Positions 31,578 to 44,385 of a stretch of DNA of 64,000 bases are shown one piece after another. The number at the start of each line of letters is the position of its first letter. The stretch's first letter is position 1. The position numbers and the translations under genes were made by a program. The notes under the pieces were generated by a model. That model saw only the letters and a list, made by a program, of their open reading frames with translations, was not told where the DNA came from and searched no databases. Location: positions 65,596,864 through 65,660,863 of the forward strand of contig CM034307.1 of assembly GCA_019925795.1 (NCBI GenBank). The letters run 5' to 3'. Origin of the DNA: Dendrobium chrysotoxum (taxonomy: Eukaryota > Streptophyta > Magnoliopsida > Asparagales > Orchidaceae).

Positions 31578-33841
31578 AAGCTTCAAACCAACAGATCAAA
31601 ATTGGATGCATAAAATTTAGATATGCTTTACAAATTTAATATTAATTATCTATCGATTAAACTTATTATTAAAAAAAATTAGTTCGAGCTTTTCCCTAAA
31701 GACAAAGAAGGTGCTAATATAAAGCCTATTTAAGTTGGAGATTATTAGAATCATCGATGTTTGTGAAGCAGTGAAATTGGGTATCAAAATTATCCTACAT
31801 TAAAAGATGAAGGGTGAGTTTGTGCAGCTGCTGGTAAAGTAGGTTGTAAAATTATTATACAAAAAGCTGATTTCTAAAGTTGCTTTACCTAAATCATTAT
31901 ATTTTATTTGAAAAGTATAATTGTCGAGCTGCTGTATTGCAGCTGTATGCGAAACAAATTACCTTGATAAGCTTAAATATATCGAGTTGAAAAAAAATTG
32001 TGTAAATTTTATTTTTTTTAAATTTATATAATAAAAAAACTAACATTTCTAAATTACAATTATATCCACTTTCATGAAATATTTTATGCCTTTTAAATAT
32101 CAAAGTACTCTTTTTTTTTGATAATATCATACTTTAAAATTATCCTAAAAAATTATAATATCTGATATTACTTTGAAAAAAATATCTTTTGTAATAATAA
32201 TAATATAACTCTAATAAAATTTTAAGATTTAATTAAAATAAAAATTAAGTGAGTAATTTTGCATGAAACAAATTATTATTTTTCTTTAAATTACAATTAT
32301 AGTGTGAAGAACTGCACAATTAAAATAGTTTGAAATCAAGAATTGTTGGAGAGCAGAGGGAGCTGCTGCTTGTGGAGATCAGGAAGCAGGTGGGTCCTTG
32401 AACAGGGAGGATCGAACGTGCGTACAGGATCGATCCAAATGATCAGCATGTTTGGCTGTGAGGTCTGGTTGAGGGGTGAACAAATAGAATGGCAAGGGGC
32501 AGATGTCTGTGGAGTTCAGGCACAGGCGAGGGAGGAAGAGGCAGAAGGATTTTTGCGGATCGAGAAGATTTGTGCGGACTAGAGCTGCTCGACGAGGTCG
32601 ACGGGATCTGGCCGTCGGGTCGGTCGTGAGCTGGGATCTGAGTCAGGCTGGGTGTCGAATCAAAATCGATCGGTTAGATGGTCAGGGCTCGTTCGATCAA
32701 GCGGAAGAGATCAGAGTTGAGAATTGACGGATTGATCAAATTTTAGAGTCGGGTCAAAAGACTGGGAGCAAGTCAGAGGAGCAGACATCGTGAGCAGTGT
32801 CGAACTCATAGAAGTTGAACTGCTAGACACAGGGGCGGGCTAGAGGGCCAAAGGTCGGGAGACTACAGCGAGCATCAGAGAACGTGAGTTCGAGATGGAT
32901 GAGATTGAGGAGGTTCACGTTGGTCGTTAGGGTTTGGTAATTGTAGTAGGAACAATGCGGAAGGCGCTAATGTGACGAAGGTCGCAAACATTTGCAAGTG
33001 GGGCATTTTCGTCATTTTTGCTCTTCGAAGCCGCTGAAAGTAGCGGACCGCAGGAGATAGTGAAAGGTCGCGGGAAGCAGCCATGTGCCTCGAATTTTTC
33101 TTAACCCGGTTCTGTCGCAATGCCCCCAAACGATCATTTAACAGTTTTTTTATAAAGCAAAGCAATAGTGACGCCGTCCCAAACAGACCTGAAGTAAGGC
33201 CTAAAAGTAGTATGCAGAGCAGCACGCAAAATTCTTGGGGTGAGTGAAGGCAACAAGGATAAACCCTCTACTAGAGATTAATGTCACAACTTGAAGATAA
33301 ATAAGAAAGCGACATAGAAGGTTATGGGAGGCTATGGAAGATGGTTGCATCAATTCTGCCATGGAGGTAGAGATTACATAACTTTGAATATGCAATAAGT
33401 ATTGCAGTAATGTCATGGAGGCCATTAAAGACAATCATATTAATATTTTTCCAAGGTAGATGTCATGACATGAAGATGACAAGTGGCATAAGAAGTTCTT
33501 GAATATTATTAAACTTGATTAAGTCTTCCACAGAGGTGGAGATGGCATGATCTTATTTCTTCTCAATAGAAGTATTCTTCATATAATTTAAATGACTCTT
33601 TCAAGATTGTATCATGTTACCCCAAAGTATGATGGTGATAGAAGTTTGTTAGACACCACAATCTTCAACGAGTTCAAAAGAAGTCTTCCAAAAGTGCAAT
33701 TGTATATTGATGAAGCTTTGATCACCATGAAACCGACTTATCTAAATACATGGGTTTAATTGATTGATGTTTTTTTTTAAGGAAGGCACTATTCTTAGCA
33801 AAACCCATAACAATGAGCTCAATGTCATCCTTTTGGCCATG
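31578..33841. other. Unassigned DNA with a GC-rich island
   Basis: 32340-33200 is GC-rich. On the minus strand it looks like a leader or promoter (for example 'aaaccctaacgacc' near 32925, CT-rich stretches) followed by short open frames of unknown identity. 33110-33195 has ends like a MITE ('cccaaacgatc…gtcccaaacag'). The remainder is AT-rich and not recognised. Confidence 0.35.
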
Positions 33842-33849
33842 ATGTCAAG

Positions 33850-34401
33850 TAGGGGTGTCAATATTCGACACGACATGAAAACCCGACTCGAACCCGACCC
33901 GGAAAACCCGACTCGAACCCGACCCGAGTTCAAAATGGGTCGGGTTCGGGTTCGGGTTCAGGAATTCGACCCGTTTGAAAAACGGGTCGGGTTCGGGTTG
34001 ACCCGATGGGTTGCCGGGTCAACCCGAAAATCTGTTTAAACCCCTGCCCGTGAAGCCTGCCCGCCCTGCCCTGGCTTGCCCGCGACCCTGCCAAGGCTGC
34101 CCGAGCCCTGCCCTCCTGCCTGCGCGCCCGCGCGCACCCCCGCACGCGCCCGCGTACGCGCACCGCGCGTCTCGCCCGTGTCCGCGCACGCCCGAGTTAG
34201 CCCGAGTCCGGCCGCGTCTGCTCGCCCGAGTTCTCGTGTCGGGTCGGGTCAACCCGGCAACCCGACAACCCGCCGGGTCGGGTCCGGTTCGGATTTCCGA
34301 CCTGTTTACCTACCCGGGTCGGGTTAGGGTCGACCCGTTTGAACCCGGGTCATTTCGGGTTCGACCCGAACCCGAATCGTAACCCGAAATTGACACCCCT
34401 A
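33850..34401. mobile_element. Non-autonomous hAT element (552 bp)
   Basis: Perfect 13-bp terminal inverted repeats TAGGGGTGTCAAT / ATTGACACCCCTA with exact 8-bp target duplications ATGTCAAG at 33842-33849 and 34402-34409. Subterminal arrays of ACCCGACCC-type motifs surround a very CpG-rich middle (34070-34240). That middle yields spurious proline/arginine-rich frames on both strands. No transposase. Confidence 0.95.
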
Positions 34402-34409
34402 ATGTCAAG

Positions 34410-35943
34410 GATTAATATGTTCATCAAGCTTCTAATATTGATTAGGATTCACAAAATCTTAAGGTAATTTATTATATTAAAAAAAAATTGAATGAGCCAT
34501 GTGGATGTTTCTATATAATGGAAGCCATAGTATGTGAAAGAAATGGTGTTCACAACAATTAAATTTTTTTTTTCTCTACAATAACTTCTTAACAACTTTT
34601 ATAGATCACATGGAGGCTTTGTAACATTCATTCCTATCATAAATGATCTCCATCTACCTTGCCACCATCCCTAGGTGGAAAATTGAATATGGGCAACATC
34701 CACTACTAAGAATTAATCTCCCCTTACAAGAAAGATGATGCGCATGCATGGTAGCTCGCCATCACCAACTTTGAGAATAATATGGATGACTACCTTGTCA
34801 AACATAAGCTAAAATAATCAGCATTTATTTCATTAAATTGACAATACGTACAGTGTGGAGAATAACTATCATTAACAAAAATTAAAACTTAGAATAATCA
34901 GGATGGTCAAATTCGAACTCATAAAAATCGTGACAACTTTCTTAATGATTTTTTCTGGCTTTCTTTAAAAATAAGAAATGGGTGAATGCAAACCAGTAAT
35001 ATTGAACGAAAAACATGAAAAACATGTAAATAAACTCAAAGCAGGAAATCATGATCCCAGTTTGAGTCATATATAAACATTCTCATCTTAATATCAAAGA
35101 GTAGATGCACAAAAACACTCTTGATCACAAAAATTGTTTCCTCCCATCTAATTATGAGAGGTGGGCCACAAACCGTCAAATTAACTCGATCGAAATGTGA
35201 TAGTCATCCACCAAGAAAGTCTACTAGTTTTTTGTTATGAAGGATCGGAGTCTCTCTCTCCCATATACTTTATATTTATATAATGCATAAAATAATACAT
35301 GATTCACAAGATATCATGGCCCCACGTTAACAAGAAAAAACCTAAAATGAAGACTTGGAATTCCCTCATGCACAATGTATAATAAATATATGTGCAAAAA
35401 AAGAAAGCTCAAGACTCTTCAATGTTCTGCAAGTGGGCACTAACTAGCCTTGTTACATCCTCAAGTTCCCTTGCTTTATCTACTTGGTGACCATTGGAAG
35501 CTAGCCACAAGTCCTGCCATGTGCAATCTACACTAGCTAGCCTAATACGACAGTGCTATGACTATTAAAGCCGACTTAGTGCTTCAATGATCTTCTTATA
35601 GACATCTCTTCAACTACATTGTGCTCATGCAATAAATATGCACGACCTTCAGGAGAATAATTTGTTTATTCTAAGATAAATAGACATTAAATTAGGTTAG
35701 TTTGTCTTAAAAATATGAGAGCTAGAAATTAGCAAGGGAAGTAAGTGATCCTCCAGGATGCCAGATCTAGAGGTGTAAATGAGTTGCGTCGGATAAATTA
35801 AATTTCATTTGTATTCAACTCATTAACTATTGAGTCAAATTTAACAAAATTGTCTTAATAATATCGCTATCATATTAAGATCCGGCTTACTTATTTATTT
35901 AGAAAATATAGTCGGATGTAAATAATCATTCTAATTGATGGCA

Positions 35944-35945
<2 letters not shown>
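34410..35945. other. Intergenic DNA without recognised features
   Basis: No reading frame or element is recognisable. Ordinary AT-rich plant intergenic composition. Confidence 0.5.

Positions 35946-36018
<73 letters not shown>
35946..36018. repeat. (AT)n followed by (AG)n microsatellite
   Basis: About 45 bp of AT dinucleotides (to 35990), then 28 bp of AG (35991-36018). Confidence 0.97.
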
Positions 36019-36020
<2 letters not shown>

Positions 36021-36029
36021 AATTATTAT

Positions 36030-36167
36030 GTGCGGTTACTAACTGTTCGGAAGCGAATTAAGATACGCCATATCACTTGGTTTACAACGGTACAAAACAG
36101 TGATGCATAATAAAATGGTGAGGTGGCGCATCCTAATTCGTCTCCGGACGATGTCTGGTGACCACAC
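36030..36167. mobile_element. Small fold-back element within a GA microsatellite
   Basis: The left arm 36030-36070 (gtgcggttactaac…gatacgcca) pairs with the right arm 36124-36167 (tggcgcatcctaattcg…gaccacac) over about 41 bp with a few mismatches. GA runs lie on both sides (35991-36018 and 36168-36194), so it probably inserted into one GA microsatellite. Family unknown. Confidence 0.65.
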
Positions 36168-36194
36168 GAGAGAGAGAGAGAGAGAGAGAGAGAG
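36168..36194. repeat. (GA)n microsatellite, right part
   Basis: 27 bp of GA dinucleotides directly after the fold-back element. Confidence 0.95.
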
Positions 36195-37270
36195 CATGCA
36201 AGTTTAAAAACTTCTCATTCTAAAAGAGCTTGCTTAGTGCGAAAAGGGTTGTTAATCTAAGAATCTATAAAGTTAAAATTGGTAAGAAGTTGATCTGTTT
36301 GACTTTTTCTTGAACTCAATTCTTTCATTGACTCATTCACTTCCAAATTGGCAACTAACACCAATTATAAAAATTTCCAATTGTTGAAATTCTTCTCATT
36401 CACTGCCATCTCAATAATTTTTTTTAGTTGTTAGATAAATTTTCAAAAAAGAAAAAAAAAAAAAAAACGTGAACATTTATTATTATTATATTATTTTGAC
36501 CCGCATTAGCTTTATTCCATAGGTCAGTTTTATAAATATTTTGTTTTTCTTTAATTATTGAGGTTAGGTTTTTTTCTACTATAATTTCTTTTAACGAACA
36601 AGGAAGCTTTTCTTCTTATCTCTCTTCATTTGATTAGTTCAAATTCTCATGGTGGAAAACGAGTCGTTAGTAATGTTTTTTGTAGTTAGGAATGAGATTT
36701 ATATATATATATAATTCATATACAATGTAAATTATAAAACTAATGAAAATTTGATTTTTTTTTTTGTTCATCACTTCATTACTTCTTTTTTTCTTTTCAA
36801 CCAATTTAAATATAAATTTTAATAAAATATTTAAATATGCATTTATTTTACAAAATTATATGAAAGATTAAATTCAAATGCAAGAATTTTATATCAATAG
36901 TCATAAATGCAAGTACTAGAATTTGTATCAAAAGTTAGAAATGCTTGCAAAGAGAGAAAAATATTTGAAATATTTTAATAATTCTTTCTATAAATTTTAA
37001 TAATATAGTGTGCAAGTTAATTTGTGTTGATGAAGAGAGGAGATTATTTATCTTAATGAAAAATAAATATTCATACGCAATCATTAAACTACAGAGGCAA
37101 CATGGAATATTTTTTTTTTCTAACTGAAGAACATATAAAATGAAAAATCATGAAGCCTTTAAACAAATCTCTACTAGTAAAGCCTTGTATTATAAGGAGG
37201 TTTGTCCCCTTCCGCAATGTTAAAGAATATTTTTTCAAAGTTCACAATTAGCTCTAATACTAATTGAAGG
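36195..37270. other. AT-rich intergenic DNA
   Basis: Nothing recognised. Confidence 0.5.
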
Positions 37271-38827
37271 TGCTTATGACACAGTAAGAAGAAAGGGGGT
37301 GAATTGATTCTTTTAATTTTTTTGAAATCTTTAAAAATATTTGTCTTAAAAATTTATTTAATATGCGGAAGTATTAAGTAAATAAAACAATTCTAAAACA
37401 AAAAAGAAAAAAAATCAAAGAAATATTTTTTGTTTTATTTTGATTTTGTAGAAGAGGCAAATAATAAGTTTTTATTTCTTTTCTTTACTGATTTGAAAAA
37501 AAGATGCAAGCAATAATTATTCATCAAAATGCCTCTTTTTCCAAGATAACCAAATCAACACTAGAGTGAAATAAAAATAAATTGTAGGAAAAATAAGATA
37601 ATGTAAGCCAAGATTTATAGTGGTTTGATCAAATTGACCTACGTCCACTCCTCAAATGTCCTTGTCTTTGGGATTTGCACTATATGTGTCTCTCCTTTAG
37701 CACACAACTGGGCGGAGAAGCCCTTCTTCCTTAACCAGACAAAAATCACTCTTACAAACTCTTCACACTTAAAGAATCTCCTTCTCTTCCCTCCTCTGCA
37801 CGACAGAGTTGTCATCCCTCCTATTGCCTGCAAGCCCGACTAAGATACTAATCTCTCCTCTCGCATCCTCGGCTTGGTGGAGATGCTGAAACTCTTTTTG
37901 TCCTCAAACTCGATGGAGAAGCTGAAATCTCCTTTCACTTTTACACCTAGCAAAGATGTCGCTCCTAGCCTCCTTGGCTAGTGAGAGCCTTTTGCTCCTA
38001 GCCTCCTTGGAAGAGCTCTCCTCCAAGAGCTTCATATAAACAGAAATCAAAGGACCCAAAGTGCAGGCCAGTCGGAGCAATCGTGTAAACCCCATCATAC
38101 TCCCTTGACACTCTCAAGTCTCTTCGCCCTCTCTCAACCTCACCTCCTCTCTCTCATTTTGCTCTGTAAACTCTCTCCAAGCACTCTCACGGAAGGAAGA
38201 CTTTTTTTGTACGCCAATAGACTTGTCCTCTCAAGTCTCAAGCAAATGTATAAAGTGGGTTCTAAAAGTATTAATTTTCAATTAAATCGCCTCTAATCTT
38301 ACAGTATGATTGTTGGATCGTACAATAGTTCAATGCCTTCAAAGATCATCTTGTACGATTAGAAATAATTAAGTACAATTGGTTCAAATCAAAAATCAGA
38401 TCATACAAGATGAATAAAAATTCATCCAAAGAGCTCTCGGGTGTATCAAACTATGCGATATATATATTGTACAATACGATTAGTAACTAATTAAGATCTG
38501 ATTCAATTCCTTAATTATCAGACTTTAATTAGGCAAGTATAATTAAATATTATACAGTATGAAGTATTTCATGCACTACGATAATTTCAATTTTTTAATT
38601 TCAAATTCGCCTATTTCAAGTAACCCGAATTCAATGACGGGGTTTCTTAATATACTTGATCGTCCAGTATGATGTGTAAATCGTATAACATGATTTATTA
38701 TATTCCAATTTTAATTATTCTCACTTAATTCAATATTTTAATTAATTTCTGTTTGAACAAAATCATACGGTACGATAAACAAAAAATTAAAACATTCAAT
38801 TTTAACCCCCTTAAGTGTGTGTGCACA
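37271..38827 (+). mobile_element. Possible Copia-type LTR relic
   Basis: 'gaaagggggtgaattgattc' near the left and 'aagatttatagtggtttgat' followed by 'gacctacgtccactcctc' (37610-37655) are phrases I associate with plant Copia LTRs. The segment ends with 'aattttaacccccttaagtg' and …GTGTGCACA. No target duplication or second LTR is seen. Both boundaries are guesses. Confidence 0.35.
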
Positions 38828-39849
38828 GTTGCTAAGCCAATATAGAAATAGACTCAAGAAAAATGAACAATACATACTCTGTAATATATAGATTGACTTT
38901 TACCTTGATGCTACACTATCTTAAGCCTATTCTTCAATCTTTGCTTGGTGTATGTTGTACCTGAAAGGTTAGTAACTTATAAAAATAAACATCTAAAATG
39001 TGATACAAGAATAAGTAAATGAAGCATCCAATAATATTTGTAATTATCAAAATATAAGGTTGAGCTCCCGAATTGCAACATTTATCATTATGGAAAGATC
39101 TATGCAAAAAAGAAGGTCCACTAACTCATGTCGATAATGAGGCAAATGTTGCATTTTTTATGGAAAGAAGGGATATAGTTTGACAGATCAGGTGGCAAAT
39201 GATGCCGATAGGAAATGGCTATTAGGTGACATCTTGCATTTTGTGACACAACCATCGAATGTTCGACGGCAATGATATAAAGAATGTCAAATGACACGCA
39301 TTGAATGCTAGGCAATGGTGGTGGATGTTCTACATTGAGAGTGAACCACTCAACACTATTGGTTGTCGGGATGAAGTCAACGGGAGTTTAACTTTGGGGA
39401 TCTAGTTTAGATTTGGATATCAAACAATACCAAGACAATGACAATGATAAGCGATGACGGCATGAAGATCTCATTTTTGATTATGTGGAAGAAATGGGAA
39501 GGAAAAAGAGGAGGAGCCCATTTAGGTTCGTTTAAGCAGGGATGACTCATTTAGGATCATATAGATTGGGAGTCTAATGTTATTGGTGTTGTTGGAATGA
39601 TCGTAATGAAATATCATTTAGATTATGAATTTGTTTCATTTAGTGTATTTTTTATCTCTTTTTTTATTTTAAAATTGTTTAGATTTAGTAAGGGTCAGTT
39701 GAACTAGGGTTTCAATGTTCTTGATTATATTGGAATTTTCATGACAAGATTGTCATTTTAATTATAATTACACCAAAATTTGAGTTCATTTGAACCCAAA
39801 GTTAATTTTTAGTTCTTTCTCTCCCTCTTTTTTTAGTTCATGTGAAGTG
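38828..39849. other. Intergenic DNA without recognised features
   Basis: No gene seen. AT-rich with a slightly GC-richer patch at 39100-39560. Confidence 0.5.
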
Positions 39850-41356
39850 AGGGAAAACTGTTAGACCTAATGATATTCCAATAAAGGTGTGGAAATGCTT
39901 AGGAGATGAAGGAATTTCTTGGCTTACTAAACTTTTTAATATTATTTTGAAGACTAAAAAAATGTCAGATGTGTGTAGAACGAGTTTGTTGATTCTTATC
40001 CTTAAGAATAAAGGTTTTTTTAATTATTTTTTTATTTTTATTTATTTTTTTAATAAAGGTGATGCACAAGATTGTGCGAATTATAGAGGAATTAAGTTAA
40101 TGTGTCATACTTTAAAACTATGAGAGAGAGCTATGGAGCATATGTTACGACGTGATACTAATGTTTCTCAAATTCAATTTGGATTCATGCCGGGTAGGTC
40201 TACTATGGAAGCCATACATTTAATAAGAGGTTAGATGGATCAATATAGAGAGAATAAGGACGATCTTCATATGATATTTATTGATTTAGAGAAAGCATAT
40301 GATAAAGTTTCAAGAGAGGTGTTATGGAGAGTTTTAACAAAGAAAGGGGTTAATAATGCTTATATTCAAGTCATTAGTGATATGTATACTGGAGCTGTTA
40401 CTTGTGTTAAAACACAAGGTAGTTTGACCAAGTATTTTCCAATTTTACTTGGATTACATCAAGGATTAGCCTTAAGCCCATATCTTTTTTACTTTAGTCA
40501 TGGATGTTTTTACTAGAGATTTTCAAAAGGATATTCCATGGAATATGCTTTTTGCTGACAGTTTTCTTCTTGTTGATAAGACTAAAAAGGGAGTTGAAGG
40601 TAAACTTGAATTATGGAGGTCAACCTTAGAGTCTAAAGGTTTTCGTTTGAGTAGATCTAAAATTGAATATATGGAGTGTAATTTTAGTAGTAATAGATCT
40701 AGTGAGGGTTTATGACTTTGAGCGATCAAGTCATTAATTAGAGTACACATTTTAGATATCTTGGGTCTATTGTTCAGAGTGATGGTGAAATAGATGGGGA
40801 TATTATTAGTAGAATTCAAATTGGATTGTTGAAGTGGAGAAATGCATCAGGCTTGTTGTGTGATAGAAAAGTACCACTCAAACTTAAGAAAATTTTCTAT
40901 AGGATGGTAGTTAGACTTGCAATGCTTTATGACGCAAAATGTTGGTCATTAAAAAAGAAGCATAATATTAAGTTAAGTGTTGTATAGATGAGGATGCTCA
41001 AGTGGATGAGTGGCTTTACTCTTAGAGATAATCTATGAAACGAGCATATGCATGAAAAGGTTCAAGTAGCTCCAATGGCAGATAAGATTAGAGAGAGTCA
41101 CCTTAGATGATTTGGTCACATAAAACGATGGCCTTCCGATGACCCGATTAGGAGAGTAGATGTATTAGATTCGACCTATGTAAAGAAAGGTAGAGGTAGA
41201 CCTAAAAAGATTTGTTTAGAAAATTTTAGAAACGACGTTTCTTTATTAGATCTAAATGAGAATTTAACTCTTAACATGACACAATGAAGAAAAATGATTC
41301 ATGTAGTTGACCCCCACGTAGTGGGATAAAGGCTTGATGTTGTTGTTATTGTTGTT
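39850..41356 (+). pseudogene. RTE-clade LINE polymerase, decayed
   Basis: Plus-strand fragments in order match a plant RTE reverse transcriptase and tail. They are: VWKCLGDEGISWLTKLFN (39887-39945); GDAQDCANYRGIKL (40060-40100); FGFMPGRSTMEAIHL (40178-40222); MIFIDLEKAYDKV (40272-40310, holding the first catalytic aspartate); LGLHQGLALSPYLF (40450-40490); and MLFADS (40541-40558, the FADD motif with its second aspartate lost). LESKGFRLSRSKIEYMEC follows (40627-40680). A T-rich insertion interrupts at 40014-40060, and stops and frameshifts are frequent. The tail (40935-41300) parallels the fragment at 2462-2878 and ends in 'cacgtagtgggataaaggct' and a TTG-rich tract. The 5' endonuclease half is absent. 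Confidence 0.9.
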
Positions 41357-41537
41357 TCTCTCCCTCTTTTTTTGGATTTATAAACTTAGAAAGAAATGAA
41401 AATATCTTGTTAAAAATTTAAAATTCTTTTAAGTCCAAAAATTTGAGAGTACCATGTTGAAATCATGCATTATCATACACGATTCATTTATACATGTCCT
41501 CTAACAAGTTTTTTGTTGTAGTATATAATAAATAATA

Positions 41538-41570
<33 letters not shown>

Positions 41571-42170
41571 GTTGGTCGTTTTTACTTGAATGTTGATTAA
41601 ACCGATAGTAACATGAAATAGAAACAAAACAAAACAAGCTCATATGTGACCTCACGTTCTGAAAAAGCCCGTTTTGTCGAAGTTTAGCAGATGTTCGGCC
41701 CATTTGGACCAAAGGCTAAACACCAAGACTTTATGGGCCTGTATCGCACAGCCCTCTTGTTCCCACCCCAGAGGTGATGGGTCCATTCCCTGCTGATCCA
41801 TTTGTTAATTAATATTATTGCCCAAATGCATCCGTTATATATATTATTTCTTTTATGCATGCTTGTAAGGAAAAATTAAGGCATTGGAATAGTTTCAGGT
41901 GGACAAAGGACAATAATAAGACGTTAAATTTGATATAAGTCTTGCTATCTTTTTTTTTTTTGTCAGCAATCAAATCTCTTATATTTTGAGTATGCATTGC
42001 AATATGTTGAATATGCTTTGCATGATGAATTTTAATTTTAATTTTTTGCGAAGTATAAAAGTTTCGATAAAATCCCAAAGATTTTTTTTATTAAAGTAAT
42101 ATTCAATCTAAGTTTAAATGTATGATTGAGATTAAATATTTATTTAAATTGAAGTTTAATTATTGTTACT
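41357..42170. other. AT-rich spacer with a (TTA)n run
   Basis: (TTA)n at about 41539-41570. Nothing else recognised. Confidence 0.5.
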
Positions 42171-42963
42171 TGTTAGAAAATTTAAATCGATAGAGTATGT
42201 TTTATGTCTCAATATTGTACAAAAATTCGACACATAGATAAAAACAGTATCATCAGAAATTTTTTACGTGAAAAATCCGGAAAGAAAAAAAACTACGGGG
42301 TCTGGCCAAGATGAAAAATTCACTATATATATCTGAAGATGCAAGAATTCTTCCTTCCTCATAGTTGAAGATGAAGAGGGATATTGGAGAATAAGATGTT
42401 TGATTTCTCTTATGAGAGTTAAAAAAAATTATATGTCCACAGATGGACAATTAACTCCCTAAATTATATGTCCACAGACGGAAAACTATATCCAACAACA
42501 TAATTAAATCTTTTCAGAATTTTAGAGATGGTGGTGATCACTAACGGTGATTGTTGATGGTGATGGTGATTGTCGGTGACAATAATTGGTGATTGTTGTC
42601 GGTAGCGATAGCTAGAAAATGCAAGAGGGCTATTTAGTTTTTTCTCTATTCTTCCTCCACTCATGTGGGAATTGGGCTCTATTTATAGGCTTTTTGGAAT
42701 AGGCATTTTGATATTTTAAACTATAATCCAAAACTTTCCATCATATGCTTCATTTCAATTCTTTTGATCATAGCATCAAGACGTCTTAATGATATCAGAA
42801 TTGGGTGATCTTGAACTCGTTGGATTTGTCTTGCCTAGCTGCTCAATTGGACTATAAGCACTTTAAATTTGGAGTTTAGATAATCATTATTTTTATTTTA
42901 GTAGTTTTTAATTTAAATATTACATAGATTCGTGTTGGTCATTTGAATTTTGTAGTCATATCA
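42171..42963 (-). mobile_element. Old LTR of the TR-GAG family
   Basis: On the minus strand the U5 end is the complement of 'tgttagaaaatttaaatcga' at 42171. 'ttttacgtgaaaaatccgga', 'actacggggtctggcc' (42262-42310), 'gctctatttataggctttt' (TATA, 42670-42690) and 'cttaatgatatcagaattgg' (42785-42805) are all shared with intact copies. It ends near '…catatca' at 42963. Only 793 bp remain, with large leader deletions and no target duplication. Confidence 0.75.
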
Positions 42964-43146
42964 ATCATCATTTTTTTGGCTTATTATCAAAACCATTAGT
43001 TTGCGTCCTCTTCATGATTAGATTCATTGAATCAAATGATTTATTTATATCAAAGCTGAAAATTGAATGGAATAAATTTTCTTTCCTTCCTGAATTTGAA
43101 ATTAACTTTGAAATAGCAAAATAGATTCATTCATCAAAATTAGGCT

Positions 43147-43272
43147 TAGCTTGAGACAACTTTCTTGCTATTTTCTAAAGTAAATTTTTAATAAAAAAAA
43201 ATTTAAACAAGAAATTTTTATACTAAAAATCTTCTCTCGAAAGCAATAAGAAAAATTATCCTAACTGAATTA
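43147..43272. mobile_element. Decayed fold-back MITE
   Basis: 'ttgagacaactttcttgctattttctaaagta' and 'gaaagcaataagaaaaattatcctaactgaa' are weakly complementary ends of the same type as the MITE at 43338. Strongly diverged. Confidence 0.45.
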
Positions 43273-43337
43273 CTAATTAAATTCTTAATGCATGATGATT
43301 GGTAAAACTTTATAATAAATAATTTTCATGTACTCTT

Positions 43338-43470
43338 CAACTTCGTTTGGGACAGCTTTGATACTGCTTTCTAATATAATTTTTCAATACAAAATTTCTT
43401 TTTTAAAAAAAATTTCTACGAAAAAGCTGCTTTAGAAAATAATAAAAAAATTGTCCCAAACGAAACCTTC
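43338..43470. mobile_element. Fold-back MITE
   Basis: 'acttcgtttgggacagcttt' pairs with 'aaaattgtcccaaacgaaac' and 'gctgctttagaaaataata' with 'tactgctttctaatat'. The central sequence is AT-rich. Same family as 4541, 14684, 15435 and 17808. Confidence 0.68.
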
Positions 43471-44202
43471 ATTTATACCCAAGTTGAAGAACCTAAAATT
43501 TTTTTTGTTATTATCTATGCTTATTTAAAATATATTAAGGTGAACTTAAAGACTAATTTTCCTCTTTTTATGATATGTTTAACTTCTTATTATTCATGCA
43601 CATGAAATTCACCAAATTATTCATAACATTTATACATATATCATTATGTAATTATGGAGAATTTTATTCAAAATTAAATATTTGATAAAAAATTGGTTTG
43701 ATAAAGATAGGAACAGAATAAATATTTTTAATAAATAAAATTTTGCGCTTGCACAGAATTATCTATAGTTCTATACCCATTTGGGCAAGAGATAAAACTG
43801 ATAAAGAAGGCCGAGAGACCCTATTGCTTTAATATTTCTCAGCGGGCCCCACCTCGTGACCAGATACCTATAGTCCGTTCATAACGGGGCCCACCAGCTG
43901 CCGCCAGTCTTAGGCCTGGAGCCCACCATGCCAATTATTTAGCCTGCTGCACACCGTCGCTCTCGCCCAAAGCCGATGGAACGGCGGAGCGGGACCGTTG
44001 AAAGCGGCCCACTGGGCCCTCTTTTTGAGTTTTAACCAGCCCACATTCATGCCTCTACTGGTTGATCTTTAATTAATTTATGGTTAGCGTACTAAAAAAT
44101 GGTTAACGACATAATCACAGCCTAATACATGCACATAAAGGTCGCGTGCACCGTCTTTATCATCATAAACACCGAGGCATCAAGCGATTGGATAGCCTGT
44201 AG

Positions 44203-44210
44203 CCACGTGG
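44203..44210. promoter_or_regulatory. CCACGTGG G-box
   Basis: Perfect palindromic G-box octamer, 75 bp from an identical one at 44278-44285. Such sites bind bZIP and bHLH factors in plant promoters. Function here is unproven. Confidence 0.35.
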
Positions 44211-44277
44211 AAAGCAGGCAGGTGTCGAATTTCAAGAGGGAAGCTGGGCTCCACCACTACGCAACCTGTATGGCTGC

Positions 44278-44285
44278 CCACGTGG
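44278..44285. promoter_or_regulatory. CCACGTGG G-box, second copy
   Basis: Identical to the site at 44203-44210. The pairing makes chance less likely than for a single site. Confidence 0.35.
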
Positions 44286-44385
44286 TAGAGTTCCTGCACC
44301 ATTGGGTAGGGTTGCCATGAAAGTTTCCAATCGAATCTCTCTTAATCATGAAGATACTGGATTTAAAAAAAAAAAAAAAAATTAT

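Larger units (their letters stand above)
43471..44365. other. Spacer with a GC-rich low-repeat island
   Basis: 43800-44340 is GC-rich, unlike its neighbours, and matches none of the repeats in the window. It contains two perfect CCACGTGG sites. It may be a promoter or gene remnant, but no recognisable protein is encoded. Confidence 0.4.

Noticed and set aside
32875..33225. 116-codon minus-strand frame
   Set aside because: Begins in MITE-like sequence and runs through leader-like DNA. No recognisable protein family.
34011..34382. Proline/arginine-rich frames of up to 123 codons
   Set aside because: Lie in the CpG-rich core of a hAT element with perfect ends and target duplications. Low-complexity translation on both strands.
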